Positions 1-9,206 are shown, numbered from the stretch's first letter. The stretch is 64,000 bases of DNA from Bacillus proteolyticus (GCF_001884065.1 NZ_MACH01000086.1:1-64000), one strand, 5' to 3'. Numbers and translations: made by a program. The notes: generated by a model not told the origin, from the sequence alone.

Positions 1-150
1 CGGCATTTGGTTGTTATCCATTATTGGCATTATATTCGGCATTTGGTTGTTATCCATTATTGGCATTATATTTGGCGGTTGGTCGTTATCCATTATTGGC
101 ATTATATTTGGTGGTTGGTTATTATCCATTATTGGCATTATGTTCGGCAC
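1..150 (-). repeat. 12-residue (36-bp) tandem repeats in safA
   Basis: About four copies of a 36-bp unit encode NIMPIMDN(N/D)Q(M/P)P on the minus strand. The array continues past the left edge of the window. It is coding, in frame with safA, and not a CRISPR array. Confidence 0.9.
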
Positions 151-1284
151 TTGTATATTTGGCGGTATTACTTGCGGGATAGTAACATTTTCTTTTGATA
201 CGTTTGGTGAGACTATATTCCCTATATTTTCTTTCTTCACTTGTGGCGAGACTATATTTCCTACATTTTCTTTCTTCACTTGCGGTGAGACTATGTTCCC
301 TATATTTTCTTTCTTCACTTGCGGTGAGACTATATTCCCTATGTTTTCTTTTTTCACTTGTGGCGAGACTATATTCCCTACATTTTCTTTCTTCACTTGC
401 GGTGAGACTATGTTCCCTATATTTTCTTTTTTCACTTGCGGTGAGACTATATTCCCTACATTTTCTTTCTTCACTTGCGGTGAGACTATGTTCCCTATAT
501 TTTCTTTTTTCACTTGCGGTGAAATTATGTTTCCTACGTTTTCTTTTTTCACTTGTGGTGAGACATTTCCTATATTTTCTTTTTTCGTTTGCGGAGAAAT
601 GACGTTGTTAGGTTTCATTTTATTAATTTGAGGAGCAATTAACTCGCTTCCCTTTTTTATTACATCTGAAATTTTATATTCTTTTTTCGCTTTAATTGGC
701 GGTTGCGGTGGCTGTGGCAATACATTAATGGAAAATTTAGTATTCTCCTTCGTAGTTGGCTTTTGCTTTTCTACTTTCTCTATAACAGGTGGTTTTTGAA
801 TAACAGACGGCATTTCAACTGGTTTTTCTTTTTGAATCGGCTTTTCTTGTTGTACTTCTTTTTGCGGCTTCACCTGTATTTCTTTTTGTGGTTTCACTTG
901 CATTTCTTTTTGCGGTTTTACCTGCATTTCTTTTTGCGGTTTTACCTGCATTTCTTTTTGCGTTTGTTGCATAGCTGGCTCTTGTGTAATAGGTGCTGAT
1001 TGATACGTAATTTCCTCTTCATCTTCTATTCCAAGTGGAGTTGATGTTGATGCAAACTCTTTTTGTTGCACCTCTTTTACATATTGTTTTGGCGGCGTAG
1101 AACCCGCTCCAGGCTGTTGTTTCACATGAACGCCGTTTGATGGCACTTTAATTTTCATACCTGGCATGATTAAATCTGGATTACTAAGCTGTGTATTTGT
1201 TTTTTTCAGCGTGTCAAAATCCACTCCGTACTTTTTTGCAATTTTCCAAAGGGTATCCCCTTTTTGCACGATATGAATTTTCAA
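1..1284 (-). CDS. safA: SafA, spore coat assembly morphogenetic protein (3' end beyond window)
   Basis: N-terminal LysM domain (about residues 1-50, starting KIHIVQKGDTLWKIAKKYG), then a low-complexity region made of three in-frame tandem repeat arrays. These are an 8-residue QKEMQVKP type (about 855-965), a 13-residue KKENVGNIVSPQV type (about 200-600) and a 12-residue NIMPIMDNNQMP type (1-150). No stop occurs before base 1, so at least 428 codons are present and the C terminus is missing. The start is TTG at 1284, chosen because AGGAGGGG lies just upstream and LysM begins at once. In B. subtilis SafA binds peptidoglycan through LysM, partners SpoVID and organises the inner coat. The place downstream of nadA fits. 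Repeat number probably varies between strains (inference). Confidence 0.93.
   Translation of the reverse strand, partial: MKIHIVQKGDTLWKIAKKYGVDFDTLKKTNTQLSNPDLIMPGMKIKVPSNGVHVKQQPGAGSTPPKQYVKEVQQKEFASTSTPLGIEDEEEITYQSAPITQEPAMQQTQKEMQVKPQKEMQVKPQKEMQVKPQKEIQVKPQKEVQQEKPIQKEKPVEMPSVIQKPPVIEKVEKQKPTTKENTKFSINVLPQPPQPPIKAKKEYKISDVIKKGSELIAPQINKMKPNNVISPQTKKENIGNVSPQVKKENVGNIISPQVKKENIGNIVSPQVKKENVGNIVSPQVKKENIGNIVSPQVKKENVGNIVSPQVKKENIGNIVSPQVKKENIGNIVSPQVKKENVGNIVSPQVKKENIGNIVSPNVSKENVTIPQVIPPNIQVPNIMPIMDNNQPPNIMPIMDNDQPPNIMPIMDNNQMPNIMPIMDNNQMP
200..602 (-). repeat. 13-residue (39-bp) tandem repeats in safA
   Basis: About ten copies of a 39-bp unit encode KKEN(V/I)GN(I/V)(I/V)SPQV. One unit near 560 is a codon shorter. 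Alternating sub-types suggest block duplication of two-unit segments. Because the unit length is a multiple of three, all plus-strand frames also stay open, which creates spurious ORFs. Confidence 0.9.
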
Positions 1285-1626
1285 ATTTTCCCCCTCCTGT
1301 ATAACTTATCTATAAGTAACAAATCTCATGAAGTAACCCTTTCTAAATAACATTAACTTCTTTTCACTTTCATCACTTCTTCGATTTTCAATATCATTTG
1401 AAGTGGAATAAGCATAAAGTGAAACTTTAATCAGTGGGGTGTTCTCCCGCACTGATTATTAGCCCTCACCAAACTTCTTTGCATCAGCCGAAGTTTGAAG
1501 TGAGAAGTTTTACTGCCCGCAAATAGCGGGATAAAAAAATCACAATGATTTCCTCAACACAATGTATGCCTATTTCATTCTTGTTATGATTATATGTACA
1601 AAAAAAGCAACGGAAATCCCGTTGCT
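1285..1626. other. safA-nadA intergenic region
   Basis: 342 bp without a gene. It holds the safA upstream region (1285-1413), a short bcr1-like element (1414-1535) and the nadA terminator (about 1599-1628). I could not pick a convincing sigma-factor promoter for safA. Confidence 0.6.
1414..1535 (+). repeat. bcr1-like repeat, shortened copy 1
   Basis: Bounded by direct ATAAA pentamers (TTTAT on the other strand), the target-site signature known for bcr1. It starts GTGAAACTTTAATC and ends with the conserved GCAAATAGCGGG terminus. At 122 bp including the pentamers it is about 37 bp shorter than the copy at 59986-60144, so the middle part is missing. Confidence 0.8.
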
Positions 1627-1628
1627 TT
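1599..1628 (-). terminator. nad operon terminator
   Basis: Hairpin AGCAACGG / CCGTTGCT followed on the minus strand by a T run, directly at the nadA stop codon. The U-tract side serves nadA. Confidence 0.85.
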
Positions 1629-2733
1629 AAACGCGTTCTAACATACGATTTAATGCCAGAACTGCTTCTTCGGTTACTTTATTTTCTACACGAATAACGT
1701 TAATTTCTTCTCCTCTTTCTATATTCTCAAGCGCCCATAGTAAGTGAGGTAAATCAATTCGGTTCATTGTTAAGCACGGACACATAAACGGATTTAACGA
1801 CATAATTTCTTTATCTGGATGTTGCTGAATAATTCGGTTCACTAAATTCATCTCTGTACCAATCGCCCACTTACTTCCCACTGGAGCAGCTTCAATCATA
1901 TCAATAATATATTTCGTTGATCCTGCATAATCGGATGCAGCAACAACTTCATAACAACATTCAGGGTGAACAATAATATTCATATCCGGATGATTTTTTC
2001 GCACACTTTCAATATTTTTCACAGTAAAATTTTGATGAACAGAACAATGACCTTTCCATAAAATCACTTGAATTCCTTCTAGATCTCCATCGTACTCTAA
2101 TGAATCTGTATGCGGGTTCCATACTGCCATTTTATCTAATGGGATGCCTAAGTCGTACGCTGTATTTCTTCCTAAATGTTGGTCTGGCAAAAAGACGAGA
2201 CGTTCTTTTTGTGTAAACGCCCAAGACACCATTTGTTTTGCATTAGAAGAGGTTACTGTTGCCCCTCCATTACGACCGCAAAATGCTTTAATAGCAGCTG
2301 TTGAATTTACATACGTTAGTGGAATCATCGTATCCCCAAATAATTTCGCGAGCTCTTTCCACGCTCTTTCTGTTTGTTCAATATCTGCCATATCCGCCAT
2401 TGAACACCCTGCACGCATATCTGGTAAGATGACAACTTGATCCTCTGTCGTTAACATATCTGCTGTTTCCGCCATAAAGTGCACACCACAAAACACAATA
2501 TATTTCGCCTCTTTATTACTCGCCGCAACTTGTGCAAGTTGCAACGAATCCCCTGCCGCATCTGAAAATTGTACCACTTCATCTTTTTGATAATGATGCC
2601 CTGGGATAAATAGCAATTCACCCATTTTTTCTTTAATTTCGCGAACACGCTCTTCCATTTCTAATGTAGACGCCGTTTGATAACGCTCTGGTAACATTAC
2701 TTCGATTGGCTGCACTTTCTCTAAAATACCCAT
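1627..2733 (-). CDS. nadA: Quinolinate synthase NadA
   Basis: 368 residues, the usual length of the Bacillus form. NadA condenses iminoaspartate with dihydroxyacetone phosphate to quinolinate, using a [4Fe-4S] cluster. The three cluster cysteines are visible at C110 (RAGCSMAD), C230 (WKGHCSVHQ) and C320 ([10 protein letters not shown]), the same positions as in the B. subtilis enzyme. It is the third gene of the nadB-nadC-nadA operon, 30 bp after nadC, and is followed by a terminator. Expression should follow NiaR control at the nadB promoter. Confidence 0.97.
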   Translation of the reverse strand: MGILEKVQPIEVMLPERYQTASTLEMEERVREIKEKMGELLFIPGHHYQKDEVVQFSDAAGDSLQLAQVAASNKEAKYIVFCGVHFMAETADMLTTEDQVVILPDMRAGCSMADMADIEQTERAWKELAKLFGDTMIPLTYVNSTAAIKAFCGRNGGATVTSSNAKQMVSWAFTQKERLVFLPDQHLGRNTAYDLGIPLDKMAVWNPHTDSLEYDGDLEGIQVILWKGHCSVHQNFTVKNIESVRKNHPDMNIIVHPECCYEVVAASDYAGSTKYIIDMIEAAPVGSKWAIGTEMNLVNRIIQQHPDKEIMSLNPFMCPCLTMNRIDLPHLLWALENIERGEEINVIRVENKVTEEAVLALNRMLERV

Positions 2734-2763
2734 TTATGATTCTCCCCCTCTAAACCACTCTCA

Positions 2764-3597
2764 TCACGCCTCAATATTAAAACTAATATCAAGTGCTTTC
2801 ACTGAATGTGTTAACGCCCCAAGTGAAATATAATCCACTCCTGTTTTTCCGTATTTCGATAAATCTTCAATTGTAATGCCACCTGAAGCCTCCGTAACGA
2901 TGGCACTCGGTACAATTTTTGAAAACTCACGAATCTCATCTGGCGTGCGATTATCGAACATGATAATATCTGCGCCGGCCTCTACCGCTTCTCTCACTTG
3001 CGCCTCCGTCTCTGTTTCGACTTCTACTTTCACCATATGTCCCAATCTTTCTTTCACCGATGTAACAGCTTTTGTAATCGATCCAGTAAACGTAATATGA
3101 TTGTCTTTAATCATGACACCATCATACAAACCGAATCTGTGGTTAAATCCACCTCCGCACACTACCGCATATTTATCAAACATACGTAGTCCCGGCATCG
3201 TTTTTCTCGTATCACAAATACGCGTATGATTGCTATCTAACGTAAGTACTGCTTTACGAGTCATCGTTGCTATCCCGCTCATACGCTGAATAATATTTAA
3301 TATAACGCGCTCCGCTGTTAATAAAGATGCAATAGGCCCTTTAGCTGTTGCTATAATTTCACCTTTTTCTACTAAGTCCCCATCTTTTTTATGGAGTGTA
3401 ACTTCAATTTTTTCATCAATTAGTTTAAAACCCTCTTCTATCACTAAACTCCCCGCAAAGACCCCTGTATCCTTTACAAGAAACGTTCCTTTTGCAATTG
3501 CATTATCGGGAAAGATAAGCTGCGATGTTACATCTCTTTCTCCTATATCTTCTAGAAAAAATCTATTTAGCGCTTCCTTAATTTTTAATGTGTTCAT
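2764..3597 (-). CDS. nadC: Nicotinate-nucleotide pyrophosphorylase (carboxylating) NadC
   Basis: 277 residues, typical of quinolinate phosphoribosyltransferase. It converts quinolinate and PRPP to nicotinate mononucleotide, CO2 and pyrophosphate. Family motifs seen: ERDVTSQL near the N terminus, the RICDTRKTMPGLR substrate-binding segment near residue 130, HRFGLYDGVMIKDNH, and VEVETE followed by IMFDN in the barrel. It lies 19 bp downstream of nadB and just upstream of nadA, as one operon. Confidence 0.97.
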   Translation of the reverse strand: MNTLKIKEALNRFFLEDIGERDVTSQLIFPDNAIAKGTFLVKDTGVFAGSLVIEEGFKLIDEKIEVTLHKKDGDLVEKGEIIATAKGPIASLLTAERVILNIIQRMSGIATMTRKAVLTLDSNHTRICDTRKTMPGLRMFDKYAVVCGGGFNHRFGLYDGVMIKDNHITFTGSITKAVTSVKERLGHMVKVEVETETEAQVREAVEAGADIIMFDNRTPDEIREFSKIVPSAIVTEASGGITIEDLSKYGKTGVDYISLGALTHSVKALDISFNIEA

Positions 3598-3616
3598 AAA
3601 ACCCCTCTTCTCCTCA

Positions 3617-5146
3617 TTAAACCAGTTGTAGTTTTCTTCTCACTCGAATAATCTCTTTCCTTACTTTATTTCTTTCTGGATAATCACTGCGATAATGACC
3701 ACCAATACTTTCTTCTCTTTGCAATGCTGATACTGTTATAAGCTCACAAACTGTTAACATATTAATAAGCGTAATCTCTTCATCTGTAAGAGCATCATAT
3801 TGTAATATCATATTTCTCACACCGTATCTACTAAACCATCTCATAGCATATGATAAATTTTTCTCTGTTCGCACAATCCCAACATACTTCATCATGTATT
3901 CTTGTATTTCTTCTTTCAAAGGTAAATCATTAAGAGCTATAAAACTTTTTTCTCTTTCTTCTGATATACTTTTTCTTTCTTGTGCTGGTCTAGCTAAAAT
4001 GTGTTTCCCTATCCGCCTTCCGAACACAAGACCTTCCAATAATGAATTACTCGCCAATCTGTTCGCACCATGAACTCCATTACACGCCACTTCACCGACC
4101 GCATATAAGTTGGAAATGGACGTCTCCCCATCACAATTCGTCTTCACGCCGCCCATATGAAAATGAGCACCCGGTACGACCGGAATAAGGTTCTCTTTTA
4201 AGTCAACGCCATTCTTTTTACATAATGATGAAACAGTCGGAAAACGCTGTTCAAAGTTTTGAATAGTTTCGATGTTTAAGTACACTTTTTCACCCGCAAG
4301 AAGTTGTTCATGAATAGCTCTTGCCACTACATCACGCGGAGCAAGATCTTTCCCGGGATGTATATCCATCATAAAACGCTGTCCCTTTTCATTTATAAGG
4401 ACAGCTCCTTCCCCGCGGACTGCTTCAGAAACGAGACCGCAACATCGCCCGCCCACGTATAACATTGTCGGATGAAATTGTACAAATTCTAGATCAACTA
4501 GTTCACCACCAGCTCGATATATCATCGCAAGTCCATCTCCTGTAATTGTCTCGTCATTCGACGTAAAGGCATACAAACCACCTATTCCGCCTGATGCTAA
4601 CACCGTATAATCAGCATAATAACGCTTCAGCTCTCCTTCACTATTTCGTGTTAAAGCCCCTATGCATTTATTATTTTCTATCATAAAATCGAGCACCATC
4701 TCTTGCTCTACAACAGTAACGTACGGAACTACTTCTTGAATTAAATGTTCTAATAAATTTTTACCAGTTGCATCTCCTCCCGCATGTAAAATACGACGTT
4801 TTCGATGCGCTCCTTCTTTACCAAGGTGGAGCTCTTTTTCATCCCCATCAAATTTCATCCCATTTGTAATAAGCTTATTTATTTCTTTCGGCCCCTCTTC
4901 AACTAAATACCGAACTGCCTCTTCATTGTTATAATGACAACCTGCCACTAATGTATCTTCAAAATGCCCACTCGGATCGTCATATGCAGCAACAGCCGCT
5001 GCAATTCCCCCTTGAGCTAAATATGTATTGTTATTGCGTCCTGTTTTTTTTGTGATAATTATCACATTCTTTTCGTGACAAAGCTCTTTTGCAACACGAA
5101 GTGCCGCAACGCCACTTCCAATAATCAAGACATCTGCACTTGGCAT
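3617..5146 (-). CDS. nadB: L-aspartate oxidase NadB
   Basis: 509 residues. An FAD-binding Rossmann motif starts at residue 5 (DVLIIGSGVAALRVA), followed by the succinate-dehydrogenase/fumarate-reductase flavoprotein fold with GGIAAAV, HAGGDATG, EFVQFHPT and GAHFHMGGV. It oxidises L-aspartate to iminoaspartate, which NadA uses next. ATG at 5146 is preceded by AGGAGG. First gene of nadBCA, divergent from the cysteine desulfurase gene, with which it shares a regulatory region of about 150 bp. Confidence 0.97.
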   Translation of the reverse strand: MPSADVLIIGSGVAALRVAKELCHEKNVIIITKKTGRNNNTYLAQGGIAAAVAAYDDPSGHFEDTLVAGCHYNNEEAVRYLVEEGPKEINKLITNGMKFDGDEKELHLGKEGAHRKRRILHAGGDATGKNLLEHLIQEVVPYVTVVEQEMVLDFMIENNKCIGALTRNSEGELKRYYADYTVLASGGIGGLYAFTSNDETITGDGLAMIYRAGGELVDLEFVQFHPTMLYVGGRCCGLVSEAVRGEGAVLINEKGQRFMMDIHPGKDLAPRDVVARAIHEQLLAGEKVYLNIETIQNFEQRFPTVSSLCKKNGVDLKENLIPVVPGAHFHMGGVKTNCDGETSISNLYAVGEVACNGVHGANRLASNSLLEGLVFGRRIGKHILARPAQERKSISEEREKSFIALNDLPLKEEIQEYMMKYVGIVRTEKNLSYAMRWFSRYGVRNMILQYDALTDEEITLINMLTVCELITVSALQREESIGGHYRSDYPERNKVRKEIIRVRRKLQLV

Positions 5147-5177
5147 AATTGTTGCCTCCTACTTTACACTTTTCAAC

Positions 5178-5187
5178 TGTCTTGACA
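5178..5187. promoter_or_regulatory. Candidate NiaR operator in the divergent nad region
   Basis: Perfect 10-bp inverted repeat TGTCTTGACA. It overlaps the -35 box of the rightward promoter and lies just downstream of the leftward -10. That position would let one repressor block both nadBCA and nifS-niaR. Assignment to NiaR is inferred from the neighbouring repressor gene and from synteny with B. subtilis. Confidence 0.5.
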
Positions 5188-5211
5188 CCTATATTTACAT
5201 AGTTTTAAAAT
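5182..5211 (+). promoter_or_regulatory. Promoter of cysteine desulfurase-niaR
   Basis: -35 TTGACA at 5182-5187 and -10 TAAAAT at 5206-5211 with an 18-bp spacer, a good SigA-type match about 90 bp before the start codon. Confidence 0.6.
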
Positions 5212-5299
5212 AATGACAAGAGTTTTTTTACAATTCTTATTTTCAATATCATTCTCAAAACGAAAATAAACATCACTCTTACTGAAGAGAGGAATTCAC

Positions 5300-6442
5300 A
5301 TGATGATATATCTTGATTACGCAGCAACAACACCTATGAGCGAAGAAGCTTTAGAAACATATATACAAGCGACGAAAACATATTTCGGAAATGAACAAAG
5401 TTTACACGATATTGGTGGAAGTGCATCTTCTTTATTACAAGTTTGTAGAGAAACATTTGCAGAAATGATCGGTGGGAAGGAACAAGGTGTATTCTTCACA
5501 AGCGGTGGTTCAGAGTCTAACTATCTTGCGATTCAATCACTTCTAAATGCTAGAAATGAGAAACATATTATTACGACACCTATGGAACACGCATCGATTC
5601 GAAGTTATTTTCAATCCTTACAATCGCAAGGCTATACAATTACTGAAATTCCTGTTGATAAAAGTGGGCTAATTCATTTAGCAGATTTAGAAGCAACTAT
5701 TACGGAAAATACTGTTCTAGCAAGCATACAGCATGGAAACTCTGAAATCGGAACCGTTCAAAACATTACAGAAATCGGGGCACTTTTAAAAAAATATAAT
5801 GTTTTATTTCATACGGATTGTGTGCAAACATTTGGTAAACTGCCTATCCATGTTTTTGAGATGGGGATTGATAGCCTTTCTGTTTCAGCACATAAAATAT
5901 ACGGCCCAAAAGGTGTCGGCGCTTGCTATATAAATCCGCAAATGCGCTGGGAACAAGTATTTCCGGGAACTTCTCATGAAAAAGGGTTTCGCCCTGGTAC
6001 AGTGAACGTTCCTGGCATCGCTGCTTTTTTAACGGCTGCAGAGCATATATTAAAAAATCAAAAGAAAGAGAGCTTCCGTTTTCAAGAGTTACGATCCTAT
6101 TTTTTAAAGCAATTACAAACACTTCCTCTAGAAATTGAAGTAGAAGGTCATTCTACTTCTTGTTTACCACATATTATTGGGGTTACAATAAAAGGAATAG
6201 AAGGTCAATATACAATGCTAGAATGTAATCGTCATGGTATTGCCATTTCCACCGGAAGTGCTTGCCAAGTCGGTAAACAAGAACCTTCAAAAACAATGGT
6301 CGCAATTGGAAAAACGTATGAAGAGGCAAAACAATATGTCCGCTTTTCTTTCGGACATCACACAACGAAAGAACAAATTGATACAACTATTCATGCACTA
6401 CACACAATTGGAAATCAATTTTATAGAGGTGTTAAATCATAA
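5300..6442 (+). CDS. nifS: NifS-like cysteine desulfurase of the NAD locus
   Basis: 380-residue PLP-dependent class V aminotransferase fold. The PLP lysine is at about K199 (SVSAHKIYGPKG) and the sulfur-accepting cysteine at about C322 (STGSACQVGKQE). In B. subtilis the homologue next to nadB delivers sulfur to the NadA Fe-S cluster, and the same arrangement here supports that role (NadA itself carries the cluster cysteines). Two in-frame ATGs stand at 5300 and 5303, after GAGAGG. The stop overlaps the niaR start by one base (TAATG), so the two genes are translationally coupled. Confidence 0.93.
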   Translation: MMIYLDYAATTPMSEEALETYIQATKTYFGNEQSLHDIGGSASSLLQVCRETFAEMIGGKEQGVFFTSGGSESNYLAIQSLLNARNEKHIITTPMEHASIRSYFQSLQSQGYTITEIPVDKSGLIHLADLEATITENTVLASIQHGNSEIGTVQNITEIGALLKKYNVLFHTDCVQTFGKLPIHVFEMGIDSLSVSAHKIYGPKGVGACYINPQMRWEQVFPGTSHEKGFRPGTVNVPGIAAFLTAAEHILKNQKKESFRFQELRSYFLKQLQTLPLEIEVEGHSTSCLPHIIGVTIKGIEGQYTMLECNRHGIAISTGSACQVGKQEPSKTMVAIGKTYEEAKQYVRFSFGHHTTKEQIDTTIHALHTIGNQFYRGVKS

Positions 6443-6984
6443 TGAAACAAAATGATCAAAAAAAGATTTTAGGTGAAGAAAGACGTCAGCTTATTCTTCA
6501 ATGGCTTCTCGCTGCAAATGAACCATTATCGGGGAGTGAGTTATCTAAAAAAACAAATGTAAGTAGGCAAGTTATCGTACAAGATATTTCCTTACTAAAA
6601 GCACGAAATGAACCCATTATTGCGACTGCTCAAGGATATTTATATTTAAAACCACAAGCGAAGCAACAAGCTTTTGAACGCGTAATCGTATGCCAACACA
6701 AACCAGCCGAAGTACGCCAAGAACTTACAATGTTAGTGGACCACGGTGTTACGATTAAAGACGTAAAAGTTGAGCATCCTGTATACGGCGATTTAACAGC
6801 ATCGATCATGGTAAGTAATCGCTTTGATGTAGAGCAATATTTACAAAAAATCGAGAACACAAACGCTTCCTACCTTTCGCAACTAACAGATGGTATTCAC
6901 TTACATACAATCGAAGCAGATTCTAAAGAGAAATTAGATGCTGCTTGTGAGGCACTAGACCGTGCTGGATTTCTCGTTTATTAA
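6442..6984 (+). CDS. niaR: Transcriptional repressor NiaR of NAD biosynthesis
   Basis: 180 residues: an N-terminal winged helix-turn-helix (about 15-60, with LSGSELSKKTNVSRQVIVQDI) and a C-terminal 3H domain carrying the conserved histidines, for example LVDHGV and GIHLHTIE. NiaR (YrxA) represses the nad genes when niacin is available. It is co-transcribed with the desulfurase and faces nadBCA, so it is probably autoregulated through the shared region at 5147-5299. A terminator follows at once. Confidence 0.93.
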   Translation: MKQNDQKKILGEERRQLILQWLLAANEPLSGSELSKKTNVSRQVIVQDISLLKARNEPIIATAQGYLYLKPQAKQQAFERVIVCQHKPAEVRQELTMLVDHGVTIKDVKVEHPVYGDLTASIMVSNRFDVEQYLQKIENTNASYLSQLTDGIHLHTIEADSKEKLDAACEALDRAGFLVY

Positions 6985-6991
6985 TTAATGT

Positions 6992-7029
6992 AAAGCACAG
7001 AGTTTTTCATCATTCTCTGTGCTTTTATT
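6992..7029 (+). terminator. niaR terminator
   Basis: Hairpin AAGCACAGAG / CTCTGTGCTT followed by TTATTT. Confidence 0.85.
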
Positions 7030-7074
7030 TTGTAAATGATATAATATTGTAATCAATTGTAAAGGAGGTCAAAT

Positions 7075-7722
7075 ATGGGAATTGAACTCGTTCACTTTAG
7101 CACCGGTAAACCGAAACAAATGAAATATGGCGAAGATAAAGAAATGATAACAGGTATATGTAAAGATCCTACAGAAGAGGCCTTTCTCTCAAAAGATGGA
7201 TTCCGTGGTGATGATGTAGCAGATTTAAAACATCACGGGGGACCTGACCGCGCTGTTTGTGTGTATCCATACGAACATTACGCACTATGGGAAGAAGAAT
7301 TCCAAACAACACTTCCAGCTTCCACATTTGGCGAAAACATTACCGTAACAAATATGTTAGAGCGTGATGTTTGCATCGGAGATACATATCAACTAGGTGA
7401 AGCAATCATTCAAGTAACACAATCGAGAGTACCTTGTAGCACTATTTCAAAACGCCTCGGTATTCCTGGCATACTTCCTCGCATTGTAGCAACTGGATAT
7501 ACTGGATACTTATGCCGCGTTCTTCAAGAAGGTGCTGTACGTAAAGATTCTAAAATGACATTACTAGAGCGTCAACCGAGTAATGTTTCTGTTCTTTTCT
7601 CTAACGAAATCTATTTCCATAATAGAAAAGATAGAGATGGCATTGAGAAGATTCTTGCTGTACCAGAACTAGCAGACATTTGGCGTGGTCAGTTAGAGGA
7701 TCGGCTTGCGAAGTTAAAATAA
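7075..7722 (+). CDS. MOSC domain protein, YiiM-like
   Basis: 215 residues with a MOSC beta-barrel (about 30-165) and a C-terminal helical extension as in YiiM proteins. Visible family features: DLKHHGGPDRAVCVYPYEHY, PASTFGENITV, IGDTYQLGEAIIQVTQSRVPCSTISKRLG with the conserved cysteine at about 122. MOSC proteins bind the molybdenum cofactor or carry out related sulfur-transfer or N-hydroxylated base reduction. The specific substrate cannot be read from sequence. Strong AAAGGAGG ribosome-binding site; monocistronic with a shared terminator. Confidence 0.85.
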   Translation: MGIELVHFSTGKPKQMKYGEDKEMITGICKDPTEEAFLSKDGFRGDDVADLKHHGGPDRAVCVYPYEHYALWEEEFQTTLPASTFGENITVTNMLERDVCIGDTYQLGEAIIQVTQSRVPCSTISKRLGIPGILPRIVATGYTGYLCRVLQEGAVRKDSKMTLLERQPSNVSVLFSNEIYFHNRKDRDGIEKILAVPELADIWRGQLEDRLAKLK

Positions 7723-7753
7723 AGAATCCCACCTTCTGCAGGTGGGATTTTAT
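7721..7753. terminator. Bidirectional terminator between MOSC and GNAT genes
   Basis: Hairpin AATCCCACC / GGTGGGATT between two convergent stop codons, with T-rich flanks on both strands. Confidence 0.85.
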
Positions 7754-8256
7754 TAATCTAGCAAAATTATCTCCGTTGATTCAATAGAATAGACAGCTTG
7801 CTCTGCCCCAAACCGATAATACGTTTGAATTAATTTCATACGTAACCGTTCTAAAAGTTTACGCGAAGGTATATTAGCCATTTGTGTTACTGCAATTACT
7901 TTTGATAAATGTAATTCCCGAAAACCATACTGAATTAAAGCCTGAACAACTTCTGTTGCATAGCCAACTCCCCAGTACATCGGTAAAAATTGATAAGATA
8001 CTTCAATATCTTTATTAACATCATTTGGATCGAGCGATACTACTCCCAAAAATGCTTTTGTTTCCTTCTCTTTAACAATCCAATACCAACAGTTTTCTTC
8101 CGGATGCAACATATCATTCAAAACATCTCTAATCGACTCTTCTTCACGCGGTCCACCAAGATATTTTCTCACTTCTTCATTTAAATATAGTTCTTTTATA
8201 CTTTCGTAATCTAATTCATGAACTGTATTTAATAAACAACGTTTCGTTTCAAGCAA
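7753..8256 (-). CDS. GNAT-family N-acetyltransferase (RimJ/RimL-like)
   Basis: 167 residues with the GNAT fold of the RimJ/RimL branch: an LKRL-type start (METKRCLL), WYWIVKEKETKAFLGVVSL, then the acetyl-CoA loop WGVGYATEVVQALIQYGF and a C-terminal NIPSRKLLERLRM. Such enzymes acetylate protein N termini, antibiotics or small amines, and the substrate here is unknown. It ends 22 bp before pheA on the same strand in transcription order, so it may be read with pheA. Confidence 0.85.
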   Translation of the reverse strand: MLETKRCLLNTVHELDYESIKELYLNEEVRKYLGGPREEESIRDVLNDMLHPEENCWYWIVKEKETKAFLGVVSLDPNDVNKDIEVSYQFLPMYWGVGYATEVVQALIQYGFRELHLSKVIAVTQMANIPSRKLLERLRMKLIQTYYRFGAEQAVYSIESTEIILLD

Positions 8257-8277
8257 GTTTAACAGCCTCCTCGCTTT

Positions 8278-9129
8278 TTACAACCAATAAGAAGAATAAC
8301 TCCCCAGCACAGTAACAGAAAAACCGAGCGCTTCAAGTTCCATCGTTACGCCTGGCAATAATACGTCATCGTATGCTTTATCGACATCGATTAAGAAAAA
8401 GTAATTTCCAAGACCTGTTTTCATTGGGCGAGATTCGATTTTTGATAAGTTCAATTTTCTCCATGCGAAAGCTGATAACACTTGATATAGCGCTCCTGCA
8501 TAATCCGCAGGTAACGTTATCATAAGTGTCGTTTTCTCTCCGCGATTTTCTCCGTTGTTTGGGAGTACTGCTTTCTTTTTCTTATGCAGAACAAGGAAAC
8601 GCGTATGATTGTTTTTATGCGTATGAATGTCACGCCTTACAATTGTTAATCCGTATTTTTCTGCCGCTGCTTCATTTGCAATGGCGGCGATTTTTTCTTC
8701 AGGATGTTCTTTCACATATTGCGCAGCAGCGCTTGTTGATGTCATATCACGAACGGTTACCCCTTTTAATTCCTCATTTAAAAATTTATGGCACTGTGCA
8801 ATAGCATGTGGATGAGAATGTACAGCATATACTTCTTCCCACACTTCTGCATACCGGGGATGTACAAGTAAGTGTTGCTGAATCGGTACTGTAATTTCTC
8901 CTACAATAGAAAGTGGTTGCTCATGTACAAGGTAATCGACAGTTATATTTACTGAACCTTCAATCGCATTTTCTAACGGTACAACTGCGAAGTCCACATT
9001 TTCATTTGCAGCTGCATCTATACAATCTGGAATCGTTCGATACGGTACATGCTCCGCTTCCGGAAAAAAACGACTCACCGCCATATTTGTAAATGTTGCT
9101 TCTGGTCCTAAATATCCTACTCGAATCAT
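8278..9129 (-). CDS. pheA: Prephenate dehydratase PheA
   Basis: 283 residues. The periplasmic-binding-like PDT domain (1-180) has VGYLGPEATFT, the catalytic-site TSTSAAAQYV near 130, and NHTRFLVL near 175. The C-terminal ACT domain has LSKIESRPMKTGLGNYFFLIDVD, the phenylalanine-binding element that gives feedback inhibition. It converts prephenate to phenylpyruvate. In B. subtilis obg-pheB-pheA are contiguous. Here a two-component/ABC module separates pheA from obg, and no pheB is seen in the window. Confidence 0.96.
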   Translation of the reverse strand: MIRVGYLGPEATFTNMAVSRFFPEAEHVPYRTIPDCIDAAANENVDFAVVPLENAIEGSVNITVDYLVHEQPLSIVGEITVPIQQHLLVHPRYAEVWEEVYAVHSHPHAIAQCHKFLNEELKGVTVRDMTSTSAAAQYVKEHPEEKIAAIANEAAAEKYGLTIVRRDIHTHKNNHTRFLVLHKKKKAVLPNNGENRGEKTTLMITLPADYAGALYQVLSAFAWRKLNLSKIESRPMKTGLGNYFFLIDVDKAYDDVLLPGVTMELEALGFSVTVLGSYSSYWL

Positions 9130-9206
9130 CGTCTTTTCCCCTCTTTTTCGTTTTCTTACTGTTATACCATACTTTTTTATATTCTTCTATGTAAATTTCG
9201 AATATT

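Noticed and set aside
200-602. Possible CRISPR array
   Set aside because: Units are contiguous without spacers, multiples of three long and translate to a regular peptide repeat.
7-631. Long plus-strand open frames over the first 630 bases
   Set aside because: They are shadows of the 36- and 39-bp in-frame repeats of safA; the minus-strand frame carries LysM and recognised SafA motifs.
5844-6122. 92-residue minus-strand ORF within the cysteine desulfurase gene
   Set aside because: Shadow frame; the plus strand encodes the PLP lysine region.
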